Part shown: in pieces, positions 1 through 12,647 of the stretch
How positions within the stretch are numbered: the first letter of the stretch is position 1
Layout: each line of letters begins with the position of its first letter
DNA from: Psettodes erumei
Lineage: Eukaryota > Chordata > Actinopteri > Pleuronectiformes > Psettodidae
Assembly: GCA_016785225.1 (NCBI GenBank)
Contig: JAFBJZ010000918.1
Coordinates: 1,060,001 to 1,124,000, forward strand
Length of the DNA stretch: 64,000 bases
Direction: 5' to 3'
Position numbers and translations under genes: made by a program
The notes under the pieces: generated by a model
What the model was told of the DNA's origin: nothing
Database searches by the model: none
The model's input: only the letters and a program-made list of their open reading frames with translations

Positions 1-10
1 GCCCTCAGTT

Positions 11-45
<35 letters not shown>

Positions 46-306
46 CGCTCGCTCTCCCTCTTAACAAATCATTGTAAAGAAACGGCAGAGCTGTGTGGGA
101 AGAAAGTTGAAGGAGTAGCGGTGGAGCTGCTGCCGCCACACTCTGCTCAGCACCAAGGACAGCGAACGATTGGAAGCTCGCACGCAAGCTTTTCATCGAT
201 ATTGGGGAATTACTGGAAAATCAGAGGACTAACTTTACAGCCGGGAGGTTGGTTGGGGGATGTACAGATTTTAATTTGATAACAGACTTTTTCACCGCTC
301 GCCAAA
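1..306 (+). other. sstr5: Putative 5' UTR exon of sstr5
   Basis: This is an inferred non-coding exon. A donor-like GTAAGC follows position 306. A good acceptor, with a pyrimidine tract ending in AACAG at 1022, lies just before the receptor start codon, so an intron of about 716 bp (307-1022) would join the two. The putative intron holds a run of 16 A at 606-621. The segment has no long ORF of its own. The true transcription start may lie left of the window. Only splice-site appearance supports this call. Confidence 0.35.
12..57. repeat. (CT)n microsatellite
   Basis: About 15 uninterrupted CT units pass into three TCGC-type units and end in CTCCCTC. It lies at the extreme left edge, within or just upstream of the presumed sstr5 5' UTR exon. 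Confidence 0.9.
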
Positions 307-1128
307 GTAAGCCTGCTCTTGATCTCTGACTGAATCATTACTGTGCTGAATGCGCGGTTTGAAATGTCGCTCTGCATCTGGATTGCATGGCGTTAGGACA
401 CCGCTGGCACAGACATAACCTACTTAAACGTTATAGCGCACGTTCATAACACGGCGATTTTTAAAGCGATTACTTGTAGTCCAGCAGATTTGCCGTGCGT
501 AAAAGCCGTGGCACCGTACCAATCGACATTCCCTGTCGATGCACGACGGTTGACTTTTGTGTGTTAGCAATGTCGGGATGAGACGGCAATAATTTAGGGT
601 TGTTTAAAAAAAAAAAAAAAACAAGGAGTCCTGAGAAGTGACAACGACAACGCTTCGCCATTCGTGGCTCGGCTTGTGCCATAGTGCGTATTTATGGATA
701 AGACTTCGTACGAAAACTTCTTTTATGTTACGTTAAAATGTAGGATGCGTGGCAATATATCTTTCTCTGTGGGATCGGCTCTTGAAACGCGTTGCTCAGG
801 ACAAAGATACACACAAGGTCTACCAATGACTAAGTACCGGTAGCTGAACCGACCATGCTCTCAGCTGTGGTCAGAGCGCACACATGCATGCTATGAGTCA
901 CTCCCTGTCTTGCGCGCACACATACCTACAACCCTAATCTGAGACGACGCAAATGACTTTTCTTCATTTTTAAGTGATACCTTGTGGCTGCTGACTCTTT
1001 TCCTCCTATTCCAAACTAACAGGGTAGAAGTGAATACTTTCTTTTTTGAAGTCCGTGAAAACAGGAGGAAACAAATATACATCCAGACTGTGCGGCGCGA
1101 TCTTCCCTCCTCATTTCTAAAAACTACA

Positions 1129-4100
1129 ATGGAGCCCCTAGACCAGACCCACTGCATTCCCTTCTCATCAGACTTCAATTCCTCCTCTGCAGCAACTCCC
1201 TCAACCTTCCTCCTTTCTTACCCGCGCCTCTTCAACATTTCCTCCAACCTGTCAGCACAGAGTGTCCCCTTTCAGGGCAGCAGCACTCTGATGACTGCAG
1301 TCATATCCCTCACGGTCTTCATGGTGGGTCTGACCGGCAACACTCTGGCCATCTACGTGGTGCTGCGCTATGCCAAGATGAAGACAGTTACCAACATCTA
1401 CATCCTTAACCTGGCTGTGGCTGATGAGCTCTACATCATCGGGCTCCCCTTCCTCACAACACAGAATGTGCTCTCTTATTGGCCCTTTGGCTCTTTCCTG
1501 TGCCGTGTGGTCATGACCGCAGACTCGATGAACCAGTTCACATCTATTTTCTGTCTGACGGTCATGTCCATCGACCGTTACCTGGCTGTGGTTCATCCAA
1601 TCCGCAGCACCAAGTGGAGACACCCTCGCGTGGCCAAGGTTGTGAGCGCAGCTGTGTGGGCTGTGTCCTTTGTGGTGGTCCTGCCAGTTGTCATCTTCTC
1701 TGATGTCCAGGTAGCCTAAAAAAGCAGCCCTGGTTATGACTGTCTTTGTATGTCCCAGTGCCAGTCAAAGTTTCAGATAGGACCCCCAAATATAGAAATC
1801 GGTCCCTGCAGTTTTTCTCTCAACAACTATTCAAAGGGCCACAGTGATGGTTGTAAAGTAGATTTAAATTAATGAATTACTGATTGCTTGCATTATATTT
1901 CCCAAAAGCATCATTAACTATAAATTATTGTTGTTGTTTTTTTTATCTGGCTAGACAATTTTCTTATAAAGGTGGACATACCGTGGCATAAGGTTATACA
2001 ACAGACTGTGCAAGATTTACATATGACCCTGGGAAAAGGGGTGCCCCAAAATTTTTAATTTCTTTAAAATATACACTTTAACCTTTATCTGGGCCATCAC
2101 CATTGATTAATACTACATGATTTAAAGGATAAAGTATTATTATCCTATGTCATTATATTAAACAAATCAACTGTGACTGATGAAGAACTGACTCTGCAGT
2201 TACCTCATGGCTCTATGCAGTAAAACCTATTGTTTAGCATCAGTGGGGAAATGTGGTATCTTAAGATTGTAGTTTTACCTCAGAGCTAGGTGGAGACCAA
2301 AATTGGAACCAAAATGAGAGTGAACGTTGGACTTGTAATAATGTGGATTTAAAACTTCAGAAGTATTTGTCTCCAGGGAAGAAATGCCTTTGTCCTCTCT
2401 ACATTAATTCTTGGCATTTATGGTAGCAAATGACGGGCTGTGATGGAAAGAGCAGGCAACCTGTTGAAGGTTGAAATGCCAAGCATGCAAACTGAATTAA
2501 AACACAATGAAGTCTTTTGTTCGGAATTTCAGCAGAAACAATGCACATGGACAGAAAGGCATTGCAGCAAGTTCCCTGTCAGGAAGAAAAACAGAAAAGC
2601 TCTTAAAATGAAGAAGGGTAAGAAAAGATACATGCTGGTGCTGTGTTACAGAAGGACACTGTTTTGAAAACAACTAGACAAAATGTAAGGTTATAAAATT
2701 ACATGTTGGTTGACATTTATTTGCATTTAGCACTCAAACTAAACACAGTTCAGTCGAGGAATTTCTTCCACCTTTCAAAATATGCTTCGTTATAACCCCT
2801 AAAAGCAGATAATGTCATTTGCATTTCTACAAACATCCTCTCCTGCATAATTTAAGGGCTTTGCAATTAAACACTTGGGCCTCGAAGTGCAATGTTTACC
2901 TCCTATATTTCACTCTCTGACTGACTGCACAGATAGTGACTGAGTTTCTAATTTGCCGTAGTCAATTCCTGTAATATTTGAATTTTGCTCATCTTATTTC
3001 CTTTCCTATTAGGAAACATTTAACTCCTGCAACATGATCTGGCCAGAGCCGAAGGACGTGTGGTCAACAGCCTTCATTCTCTACACTGCCACAGTGGGCT
3101 TCTTTGGGCCGCTGCTCATCATTTGCCTCTGCTACTTGCTTATTGTCATCAAGGTGTGTAACTGTGTGTGTGTGAATCTGATTTAAAAAAAACCCCATCA
3201 TGTATAAATTCATACTGTAATCCGCATCCACATAATATTAATTTGCATCATCTCTGAACATCCTCCCTCTCATTTTCATCATCATCATCATCATTATCTC
3301 TCCCATTTTCATCCTCCACCATCCACCTCCACCATCATCATAATCAACCTATCTCTGGTGCAGGTGAAGTCCTCGGGGGTGCGGGCGGGTTTCACCAAGC
3401 GCCGTCGTTCGGAGCGTAAAGTGACGCGGATGGTGGTGGTGATCGTGGTGGTGTTTGTGCTCTGCTGGCTGCCGTTCTTCATCATCAACATGGTCAACCT
3501 GGTCGTCATCATCCCGGAGTCCAGCGCAACCGCCGGCATCTACTTCTTTGCCGTCATCCTCTCCTACGCCAACTCCTGTGCCAACCCGGTGCTCTATGGC
3601 TTCCTGTCAGACAATTTCAAACAGAGTTTCAGAAAAGTATGTTGAATATCTTCTGGGTATCAAAACCGTGCACAGGCAAGGCTTAAAGGAATAATTCAGT
3701 ACTCTGAAAAAATGCACTTTAATGCAAAAAGAGTTAGATGAGCAGCATCACTCTCATGTCTTATCATGTGTTCAGTATGAAGCTTCAGTCAAGAGTCAGT
3801 TATCTTGACTTAGCCTAAACACTACAAACACGAGGAAACTGACAGCATGACTCTTGGCTGTGAGCAATGACTTAAATGAATTAGTTTGAATTCCCACCCA
3901 CTAGCCTCTCATCCCCCTGTACTGTATTGGAATAAGGGCATGCAATTAACTCATATATTTAGAGTCAACTCAGTGTATCTATATTTTAAAGAGGTTTCAG
4001 ACCTCTTTAAACAATATCTGTATACTGTATTAAATATTAACCACATTAAAGTAGATTATAAGGTTTGGTTTAGTTGGAAAAAGCTGGTGGGAATAAAAAG

Positions 4101-5291
4101 CGTAGCTTACATAATTTCCTAGACCATATTGTAGCTCCAGTGGGAGATTATGATGGCTTTGTATGGTACGTGGCATCCAGACATCTAGTAAATGAGTTAA
4201 GTTAGCTCAAGCAAAATGTACTCTTTTATTGAATACAGTGGCAGTAACAAAGTATGACCTTGTGTCAAGAATCTGGGTAAGTATTAATGGCTTGTTGAAT
4301 GGTTGAAAAGCTTTAGAAACCCTCCTCCCCCACACCTTTCTCATGTCATGTTGGAGGGCTGTGTCATTTTTTTAAGCTTTTCAGCTTTCTTGAAACTGAC
4401 ACTCACACTCACTTCCTGCAGCAAGGCCAACTCTGCAGTCGAGAAAGTAACTTCTCACATCACTTTTCATGTGAACAATTGCCTGCAAAATTATAAATTC
4501 TTTCCACGTGTCTTCCACAAGACACGAAAGTAGAACATCTTAAACTGTATACCTTTATCCCTGTATTAAATGATGATCCTATTCTACCCCCCTCTATGAT
4601 GGCATCAGCATGCCTATAGATGGGGTCAGAATACACATATATAGGAAACTATCTCTTTTCAACTTTACCCCAAGTTTAAAACTAGAAACTCAAACCATTA
4701 GATTAGGATGGATTACTTGCTAAATTATCTTGTTTTGTTGTTTATATTTGTTGTTTAACTTCTTCTTGGATAGGACTGCAGATGGATGCAGAATATGTCA
4801 AAAGGTGTTCACAACATGTGTCAATTCTGACCTCTATTGTTTTCTAAACTGGTTATCAAATACTGTTGTCTATTAATACTGTGGTGCTATTGGACGGCCA
4901 TGGTTGTTGTTTCCTGGAGATTTCAGATGTTGCTTCAGCGCCTCTATATATCATTGTTGTTGTGGCCCTGAAGGTGCTGTGTGTGAAGAGTGTGAGGTGC
5001 AAGGCCAACGGTGTAGATGATGGGGATCCCAGCGCCCCGCGCACTGAGAAGACCACGGCACACGACTGCATCCTGCTCTCCCCTCGTAACCAGGTCTACC
5101 ATGACGCCCAGAGCTGCCAGGTACTGTGTGCGCCTATATGCGATATATAAAAATATATCTCATATAATAAAAAAACACACTATACTATGTGTATTACAGC
5201 CCTGAGTCAAATAGTACACATTGCTACATTATTTATGATTTGCTAATATTATAAGGACAGTGGAGAGGTGCGTGTCTACAACCACACCACA

Positions 5292-5339
<48 letters not shown>

Positions 5340-6939
5340 CCTGCATTACCAATGTGTCTGATGCATCAGGTTTGGCAGTCCACTACTTATGAATTAATCA
5401 AGAGGCAGGTGTGTGTGTGTAAGCAGCTAATTGAGGAAAGGTGCTAAATTAACGTTGCTGTGGAGGCAATGATTAGGGTAAATTCTGAAGGCGGGAGTGC
5501 AAGATTATGAAATTATTAAATCTGCGTTTGTGTGAAAGAGGGGGGCAGTCAGGGAATGAAAAAGCCTTGACTCAGTCTTTGCTGCATGGGGCTTCTTATT
5601 GTCCAATTATATAACTAGTACAAGAGCAGAGATGTACATTAGGCTGACAGAGTGGCCCTGATGAGGCTCTCCCACGACTCCGTCAGCTGGATCAAGGTTA
5701 CCAAAACTTCCTCCATAAATCACAGAGTTATGGAATCAGTTTTAGAGGCCACATGCTCAATTATCCATGTATGGTTCTCTGATTAGTCTCAAACTATAAA
5801 TTCGAGTTACATCTGTTCATCCACACGTCACCAACAATGCAATAAGAAGAAAATTAAAACTAAGTCACATAAATATTCTAAACCTGGATCTAAAAAAAAC
5901 AAAACATTTTTGTGCAGGGAACCATTTTTTTATTGACCCACCCCTTTTGGATGGGGCGGCTTTTCCCAAATTATGCATGTTTTCTTTTCAGTCATTATTT
6001 CTCTCTGTTCAAGCAACACGTAGAGAATGCTTGATATGTGTTGCAGGATGTCGCAAGCACAGGCAAAGTTTGATCTGCAATTAAATATCATTATCATTAT
6101 TGATCCATAAGGCGACAGAACTCAAAATCATCGCATCCCTTTGTCTCAACATACAACAACAAACTAACCTCTTTTGTATGAGACAGACAATGAGAGAGGG
6201 AGAGAGGCAGAAAAAAAGCGAGCAAAGATTAAAAGGAAAGATTTAACAGTAACTGAAAGTTAAAGTTGCAATCCATATGATTTTTCATCCGGGCTGTTTG
6301 GGTGATACCTCTGGTTACCATGGTAATAGCACGTACATGTATTATTTTAGGTAGGAGAACTGTAAATTGTTTATTGAAATGTAAACAGTGAGGCTTGTAT
6401 CAATGTGACAAAATTACACTGGATTACATGCAGTACATACATGTCAAAGCAATTTAAATCCAGTGCAGGAATAGCAGACTACTGACCACTTATATAGAAA
6501 CAGAGTGAATATGTACAGTGATTGTTATTGAGCTTTTTTTGCGATCATATTGTTTCCTTGCAGCCCAGTACCATTGGAAAACTCTGCTTTGGACATATGT
6601 AGACTAATCCAAGAGTATATTAACCCTCTGTTTCCACCCTCCTTGACTTCATCATCATGTCACATCTCATGCCTTTTATTTCCCCCTCCCATTGCTTTTG
6701 ATGCTTCCTTCCTCTGCCTCCCGTGATTCTGGCTCTCTTCATCCTCTCTGAAGATCTCTCCTCACCCTCCAGACTCGCCTACCTCGCACATAGCTGCAGA
6801 CCTCCACCGCTCCACCCCTACCCGTCAGTCTCCCTCCACTTTCCCAGGGATCGGACCCACCACTAGCATGGTAACCTCTCCTGAGCCACCCACTGTCACT
6901 GCCCTGACTATGCCTGCCACCTCTCCACTGCAGCAGTAG
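1129..6939 (+). CDS. sstr5: Somatostatin receptor type 5 (class A GPCR), multi-exon
   Basis: This is a plasma-membrane receptor for somatostatin, expected to act through Gi/o. Coding exons are 1129-1710, 3013-3153, 3364-3636 and 4974-5120, all joined in phase 0 with GT-AG sites. A tentative last exon, 6754-6939, gives 442 aa. The ATG at 1129 starts an N-terminus with three N-glycosylation sequons (N17, N36, N40). Visible family marks are Asp132 in TM3 (amine-binding position of SSTRs), Cys125/Cys200 for the disulfide, DRY at 149-151, CWLP near 275 and NPVLY near 315. The stretches FSDVQ, SERKVTRM and YGFLSDNF favour SSTR5 over SSTR2/3. Mammalian SSTR coding regions are normally a single exon, so four coding introns are notable. 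The C-terminus is uncertain: exon 4 could read through to a stop at 5148-5150, or splice to other downstream exons. Intron 3 carries a fold-back repeat and intron 4 a CA repeat. Family is near certain, subtype likely. Confidence 0.9.
3684..3860 (+). repeat. Half copy of a percomorph fold-back (MITE-like) repeat
   Basis: The segment begins AAAGGAATAATTCAG and includes AGAGTTAGATGAG, CACTCTCATGTCT and TATGAAGC. I recognise this order as one arm of an abundant fish fold-back repeat. It lies in sstr5 intron 3, about 50 bp after the exon. Fuller or partial relatives are at 26254-26694 and 38735-38815. Only one arm is present here. Confidence 0.55.
5292..5338. repeat. (CA)n microsatellite in sstr5 intron 4
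   Basis: About 23 CA units follow a short ACCACACC imperfect stretch. This is an ordinary dinucleotide repeat. Confidence 0.95.
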
Positions 6940-7363
6940 CCAGTGAACTCTGGATATCAGGTGTTTTTGGAAATGTAAAGAGGAGCTGAGGGAAAATACA
7001 AAATATGCTGTGAGGCGATCGAGAAGGCAGCAGAGGGGTTGATGGTTAGCTGATGTAAAACAGAAAACACTGATGTCAGCTGTATGAGTGTAAAAATCCA
7101 TTTCTTGGACTATTTCCTGACGCGAACATGCACACTCATTCTGTATGCATTGCAACACTGATGATCCATATTGGCGAAACAACCTCATGAATATTTTTCC
7201 TGCCTCAATGTGAATCTGCACCTGCCATGAATCAGCCAGCTTTTTACTAAATCCCATGTTTTATTCCATCCAGCTATCTGACATAAGTGCCTTTTCGCAG
7301 CAGTCAGCATGACTCCTAAATGGACACAGATATATTTATAGCTTCCTCCACTCGCTTTCGGTT

Positions 7364-7401
7364 TTTCTGTCATATAAGACCTTCATCTTATATGACAGAA
7401 A
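7364..7401. repeat. Perfect inverted repeat (15-bp arms, 8-nt loop)
   Basis: The left arm 7364-7378 (TTTCTGTCATATAAG) and right arm 7387-7401 are exact reverse complements around an 8-nt loop. In RNA this would be a stable stem-loop within the presumed sstr5 3' UTR. It could also be a relic of an insertion. Function unknown. Confidence 0.9.
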
Positions 7402-8896
7402 TTTTATTCTTTCTGAAGAACATAAAATAACATATTGAGAGCCAATGGAGAAGCGTTCCTGCAGGTACCAAACAGCGCTCTTTATTATAAAAATTCATTG
7501 TGATGCAGGCTGAAAAGCTGAAGGTATTTGTCGATCAAAATCCTGCCCAGCTACAGCTGTAATTAAACAGCACCCAGCAGTAATTTGTTTTCTAGTAAGC
7601 GTGCATGTCTCTGCTTCAACCGGCCACTCACTTCTGTTCATTTGACTTAATTCAAATGGGTAGATTTTGATCAGTGATCTTGCCATCTTTACAGCTTTGT
7701 GGGAAAAGTCTGCTGTAATCTGTTTTGTATACTGATTGTAGTTTCAATAGCTTGCTTGCTGGATGTCAGCTTGTCAGTCACAGGAAATGTGAATCTTTGC
7801 CTGCACGTTGTCTTAATGCAAACATGTAGCCAGCTCTGAACACAAAAACTCTGACCTCTTTGTATATATGCCTCATGCTTTGTTTCTTTATACTGTACTG
7901 TTGTGCGTCATGTGCATCTGTGGCTGTTTTGCACATAAGTACATATGTGTTTTCTTTTTGCAAAAGTTGTGTTGCTGGTAAATCCAGGGTTAATCGCAGT
8001 GTATATTGTTGCTATTGTTTATATGGGCGCCTTGCTCATTGTGCATTAGATGCTATTTCTGATCATACTAGCAGCACATTACCTCAACTGGAGCAGCTGC
8101 TATTAGCTTTGACCTTTGAACTGCTTAAACTACAACCGTGTCTGGCCTTGAGCTTTATGTTATGAAGGATCCTGTGTTGTTTTTGGGACAGGATGGAGAT
8201 GGTCATGCTACAGCCCCACAAAAAACTAATTTCTGATTTCCTTTAAAATCTTATAACAGGACACCTCAGACGTATTTCCAGCCATACTGAGCAAACGCAA
8301 ACAGCTATAGCAATGGTATTTCTGCTTTGTGCTACATCACTGTGCAATGCTGATGAGCGAAACAGCACCCAACTTTTTTTTTTGATAAATTAATGACAAT
8401 TTGTGGTGCAGTAAGTGATGATGTTATTTCTGTATGTTCGTAAACCTAAAGTACTGCTGTATTGTCACTTATGAGTTTCCATTTTCTGATGTTCTTATCA
8501 CAAACACACAAACAGTCCCTTCATAAAAACAGTCATAGTGATTAAGGCTATTCAGTAAAAGTAGCAGCACATATGCTGAGACATGAGAATTTAGTAAGGA
8601 GAGAGACTTTTTAGACAATCTGCCTTTATATGATTGTGCTTTTTCAGCTGTTCTTCATCTGCATCTGAAAATACACCAGTGGCACATAGAAGCTGATCAG
8701 GTGAATAAAATGATTGGAGGCGATGACAGGGAAACTAAGGGAAGCTGTCCCTGCACCACAAAAAAAAAAAAAAAAAATCAAGGCTGTTAATGATAGAGGC
8801 TTTAAAATTCAGATACAGAGACAATGTTGTATATTTTACCACATCATTTACAGCTGTCTTGATGCTTCAGTGCTGTGTGTTTTTGGGATTTGTTGC

Positions 8897-8902
8897 AATA
8901 AA
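8897..8902 (+). promoter_or_regulatory. sstr5: AATAAA poly(A) signal, likely sstr5
   Basis: Canonical hexamer preceded by TTGTTGC and followed by GTG-rich sequence. It is the first convincing signal after the putative sstr5 stop. Confidence 0.4.
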
Positions 8903-9423
8903 ATGATGTGATCGTGAACCAAACATTTCTGCTCGCTCCCTGACATCTACGCATCGAGGGTGATTAGGAAAACGCATTCCTATACATTTAGCCAGACTGT
9001 GACCACATCTGGAGTGTCAGCTGGAAGACCTGAAAACACGTCACCCACTCTATGAAGAGATTTAGGGGTTCACGAGTGAGATGCAAACAATGACTGACTC
9101 ACACATTTTCCAGCCCCAGTCAGGATTCAGCAGCACATAGTTTAAAGAGGCACTGTACACTCAGATAAGACATGTCTTTTGAGCTGTAAATGACATCACT
9201 ATAGATTAGTGCTGGTATTGATACTGACATTTCGCACCAAAGTTTAGAAATAGACATAGGAGTTTCACAGGTTTAAAAGTTCCCATCACGCAATCCACTA
9301 TTTTAAGTCATCCTGAAGTTGCCAGCTAAGGCTGACATGAAGTCAGCCATTTGGGACTTATTTATGTCATGAAAATTAGGCTGCCTTCTTTCCCTTCAGA
9401 CCCTCATTTGCAAATGGCCCCAA

Positions 9424-10090
9424 GTGATGGCCTGCTAAGGGAATATCTCAGACAGCAGAAACCTAATGATGAGGAGGAGGAATCGTCATGGAAGGATAAG
9501 CCCTTGCACGGCATGTACCACTAACAGAAGATGTAGCTGATACTGAGAAACCATACCCGTGGCTGGTCTGAAAGACATCACAGAGGCATTAAATATGGCG
9601 CTACAAGAACAGGCACTGAACACTGAACTTTGATCTCAGCAAAGATGAGCCTCAGGCACAGTGTACAGGAACATCCAATCAATTGATTAAAAATGGAATA
9701 CACCTCCAAAGGTGGTCCAGAATGACCAAGCTAAGATCCTGTGGGGCTTCCAGTTGGCTAACCAACTGGACATCGTGGTAATCAACAAACGGCAGATGTA
9801 TGCAGTCTTGACAGATGTCACAATACCAAGTGACAGCAACATCAACAAGAAAGAACACGACAAGCTCAAGAAATTACCAAGTGCTGAAAGAGGAGCTGGA
9901 GAAGTTGTGGAAAGTGGAGTCAACAGTGGTACCAGTGGTGATTGGAGCGCTCGGGTTTGTAACTTTCAAGCTAGGAGAGTGGCTTCAGCAAATTCTTGGA
10001 ACAACATCTGGGATCACTGTCCAGAAGAATGCTGCTCTAGGAACAGCTAAGATACTGCGCAGAACCCCCAGGCACCCAGGCCTCTGGTAG
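9424..10090 (+). mobile_element. 3' remnant of a non-LTR retrotransposon (restriction-like endonuclease type)
   Basis: Translated fragments read KDKPLHGMYH, then KILWGFQ, DIVVINK, IPSDSNINKKEH, VVPVVIGALGFVTFKLGEW and KILRRT. This is the C-terminal part of a retrotransposon polyprotein common in fish and other animals. Its (R/K)PD...D pattern is that of the restriction-like endonuclease found in R2/R4-type LINEs. The coding sense is broken by stops near 9524 and 9631, a probable internal deletion around 9655-9690 that removes the Cys-His cluster, and a frame change between about 9815 and 9880. The catalytic PD reads LD here. The copy is therefore dead. Clade assignment is from memory of the motif only. 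Confidence 0.7.
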
Positions 10091-10559
10091 AGGATCTGTG
10101 CTTGAAGGAAGAAACACAGTGCCGCCCAAAAATGGGGTAAGTGTTATTTACACTATTCAGCCACAATGATAAAGTCAGGGCTGCTTTTACTGTTGTTTTG
10201 AACTGTTTTGAAAGAGTGCCTTCACAGCCATCAGCAATGTGATTTGAAATGTATTTCACGTGCAATATTTGGTGCCAACAACCATCTTCTGTCATGGATT
10301 AAGGGCAAAAGCTCCAGGATGAACTGACAAATGAACCCAGAGAACATTTTATCTCACATACTGTGTTCCCAAGGTCAACAGTGAACTTTGATCCAAGCTC
10401 CAAGTTTTAGTACAGTGTCCATTGGTATGTGTTGCACCACCATTTTAGGTTCACCTATTAATTATTGAACTCAGAGAAGTGGAGGAGTGACAGAAATCAT
10501 ATCCCTATACTATGGCATTATCTGACTCTGTGTGTCCTTGTGTGCATCTTTTTTCCCAG

Positions 10560-10611
10560 AAAGGTCTCCAGAGACGGCCCATCTTTGTAATGACCACAGA
10601 CTGGATGTCAG
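10560..10611 (+). other. Exon-like segment of unknown transcript
   Basis: A strong acceptor (CTTTTTTCCCAG) ends at 10559 and a donor GTTAGT begins at 10612, bounding 52 nt with an open frame (begins KGLQRRP). The phase could accept the phase-0 end of sstr5 exon 4 at 5120. The exit phase fits the exon-like segment at 11303 in an open frame. It may be an alternative 3' exon of sstr5, part of a non-coding RNA, or chance. Confidence 0.25.
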
Positions 10612-10749
10612 GTTAGTTCTCCCTCATCACTTATGTAGCCTCTCACCCACTAATACAGGCAAATGTACAGACTCTTAATAGCATAATATAATAAATAATA
10701 CATTATGCCATGAAATAATTAATATTATTTACTCCTGATATCCCAGAAA

Positions 10750-10776
10750 GTGTGTGTGTGTGTGTGTGTGTGTGTG
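10750..10776. repeat. (TG)n microsatellite
   Basis: Thirteen TG units, uninterrupted. Confidence 0.9.
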
Positions 10777-11302
10777 CTCTCAGAGCAGAGCACTGATTTT
10801 TATTTTTCTTAAAATCTTTGTACACTTCACGGTCTCAAACACTGCTGTGAGAAGAAAGAGGTGAAGGGCAGACGAGCAGTGGGCCACAATTAACACTTCA
10901 ATTAAGACTTCAGAAAGAAAAATGTAATTTATTCTCTTTTTGTTTTAAAGAATATTCTTATGCTGCCCACATTAATTAGATGTTAGATGCCCACCTGCAC
11001 ATACATAATAATTACATTTTCATATATTTGCATCTAATTGGTACTTTCTGAGTGCTAACTGATAACATTGAGCTTATCAGTGAACTGTAAGCTTCCTTCT
11101 AAAAAAAACCCAACAAACAAACCAAAAAAAACAGGCAGTATGTGTTATTTGTGGGAAAAGATAACCCACTGCTGTACACAGGTTCTATTTCTGCACCTGA
11201 CCATTAGTTTTATGTTCTTGTTTCTCCTCTATAAAATCATGATTGACATAAAAGATATGTCAGTCAAGTGACCATCAAAGCTTGCTTTACGCTCCCTTGC
11301 AG

Positions 11303-11430
11303 AAAGCATTCTCTCAAGAAGAAGACGGGAACTTAATCACCTGGGGTTTGACTGTCACTCAGTATATCTGTCTGGCTGAATGACTGTACCCTCCGGGGAT
11401 TGACCGACAATAAAAAGAATCTCAATGAAG
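11303..11430 (+). other. Terminal-exon-like segment with poly(A) signal
   Basis: An acceptor (GCTCCCTTGCAG) ends at 11302 and AATAAA lies at 11409-11414. In the frame supplied by the 10560-10611 segment it stays open (ESILSRRRREL...) to a stop at 11377-11379. This looks like a last exon, either of an alternative sstr5 transcript or of a separate RNA. No protein family is recognised. Confidence 0.25.
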
Positions 11431-12647
11431 CCTTATTATCCTGTGGAGAAGCATGGGAGAAATGCTGAAGAAGAGAATTAAGATATATAAAAAAAAGCAG
11501 GAAATGGAGAAATGTAGTAAATGAATTGCAAATTTAACTTTTTGACTTACTGTCTTTATGTGTAGAGAAGTGATAGCATCTTTCAATTTATTTTGCAGTC
11601 CCCCTGGGGATTGCCAAAGACAGACATTTCCAATTCCTAACATGCTGCAAAAGCTATAGAAATCAATATTTAATTATGATAATGCTTGTATTTGTAAAGT
11701 GGAGCTTCAAAATAGTTTACCATGCTGTCACTTAAAGTAATACAATTTAAGTCACAATATCAGAGTACACAATGTTCAAAATAAGTAACATACAGGTAAT
11801 ACTATGAAATGTGAAATACTGACAGTGTATTGTCATACATCATAAAGCATTGTCCATAAATGTTGAAAAAGCATTTAATTGTATCACATGAACTTCATCA
11901 ACAGATGGAGTTGTCCAATTGTCATAGATCTGTAGATGTTGAAATACTTGAACTTATCATCCAACAAAATCTTGGAAAATAGATAATCGAAGTGACGAGG
12001 AAAAAAACAAAATACACAGCACCAGCAGAGCTGCTAAATGGATCTCGCTTTAATGTCAGTTGCTTTTGTTTCCAAGCTCTAGAATTAGCGAACATAGGAG
12101 AGAAGTCTTTAAATAGCTAAATAATCTGCAAGTAGAAATCAATATGTAAAAGTATGCAGTTTCTTAGAAAATGAATAAATGAATAAAACTTTAAGTTAGG
12201 CAGAAATAATTGAAAAAAAAGAGAGGAAGTCAAAAATGCGTACAATGACAACCTTTTTCAAATTTCATGAACAGCTTTCTCTAACAAACTAACTGTTGTA
12301 AATATGTCAAAAAATGACATAAAAAATTCCTGAAAATTAGACTGTCACTGTTGATACACATCTACATGTAAAAATAGGAAAAATGAAAACAGAGAAGAAC
12401 AAATCACAGCTGATTCCAGGGAACAGGAAAAGTACAATCTTTGATACGGTTGTGAACAGCATGACTGTTGGCAGAAAACACAACATTTGGAAATGTTCAG
12501 AGTGCAAGCATAACGACCATTGTTCATGTAAGATAACTGTACACTACTGGCTTTGATAACAAAGGCCTGCACGCTTGGCAAACATAGAGTATAGCGTAAA
12601 CTACTGTAATGGTGTAACTCGTATTTGTCACTCTGGATTTATTTCAG
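11431..12647. other. Intergenic, nothing recognised
   Basis: AT-rich sequence with many stops in all frames. No exon signals or known repeats that I can support. Confidence 0.5.

Larger units (their letters stand above)
6940..8920 (+). other. sstr5: Presumed 3' UTR of sstr5
   Basis: If the exon at 6754-6939 is terminal, this is its 3' UTR. It has no coding potential that I can support. It contains a perfect 15-bp hairpin (7364-7401) and an A-run at about 8760-8777. It ends near a canonical AATAAA at 8897-8902 followed by TGATGTG. The assignment depends on exon 5 being real. Confidence 0.4.
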
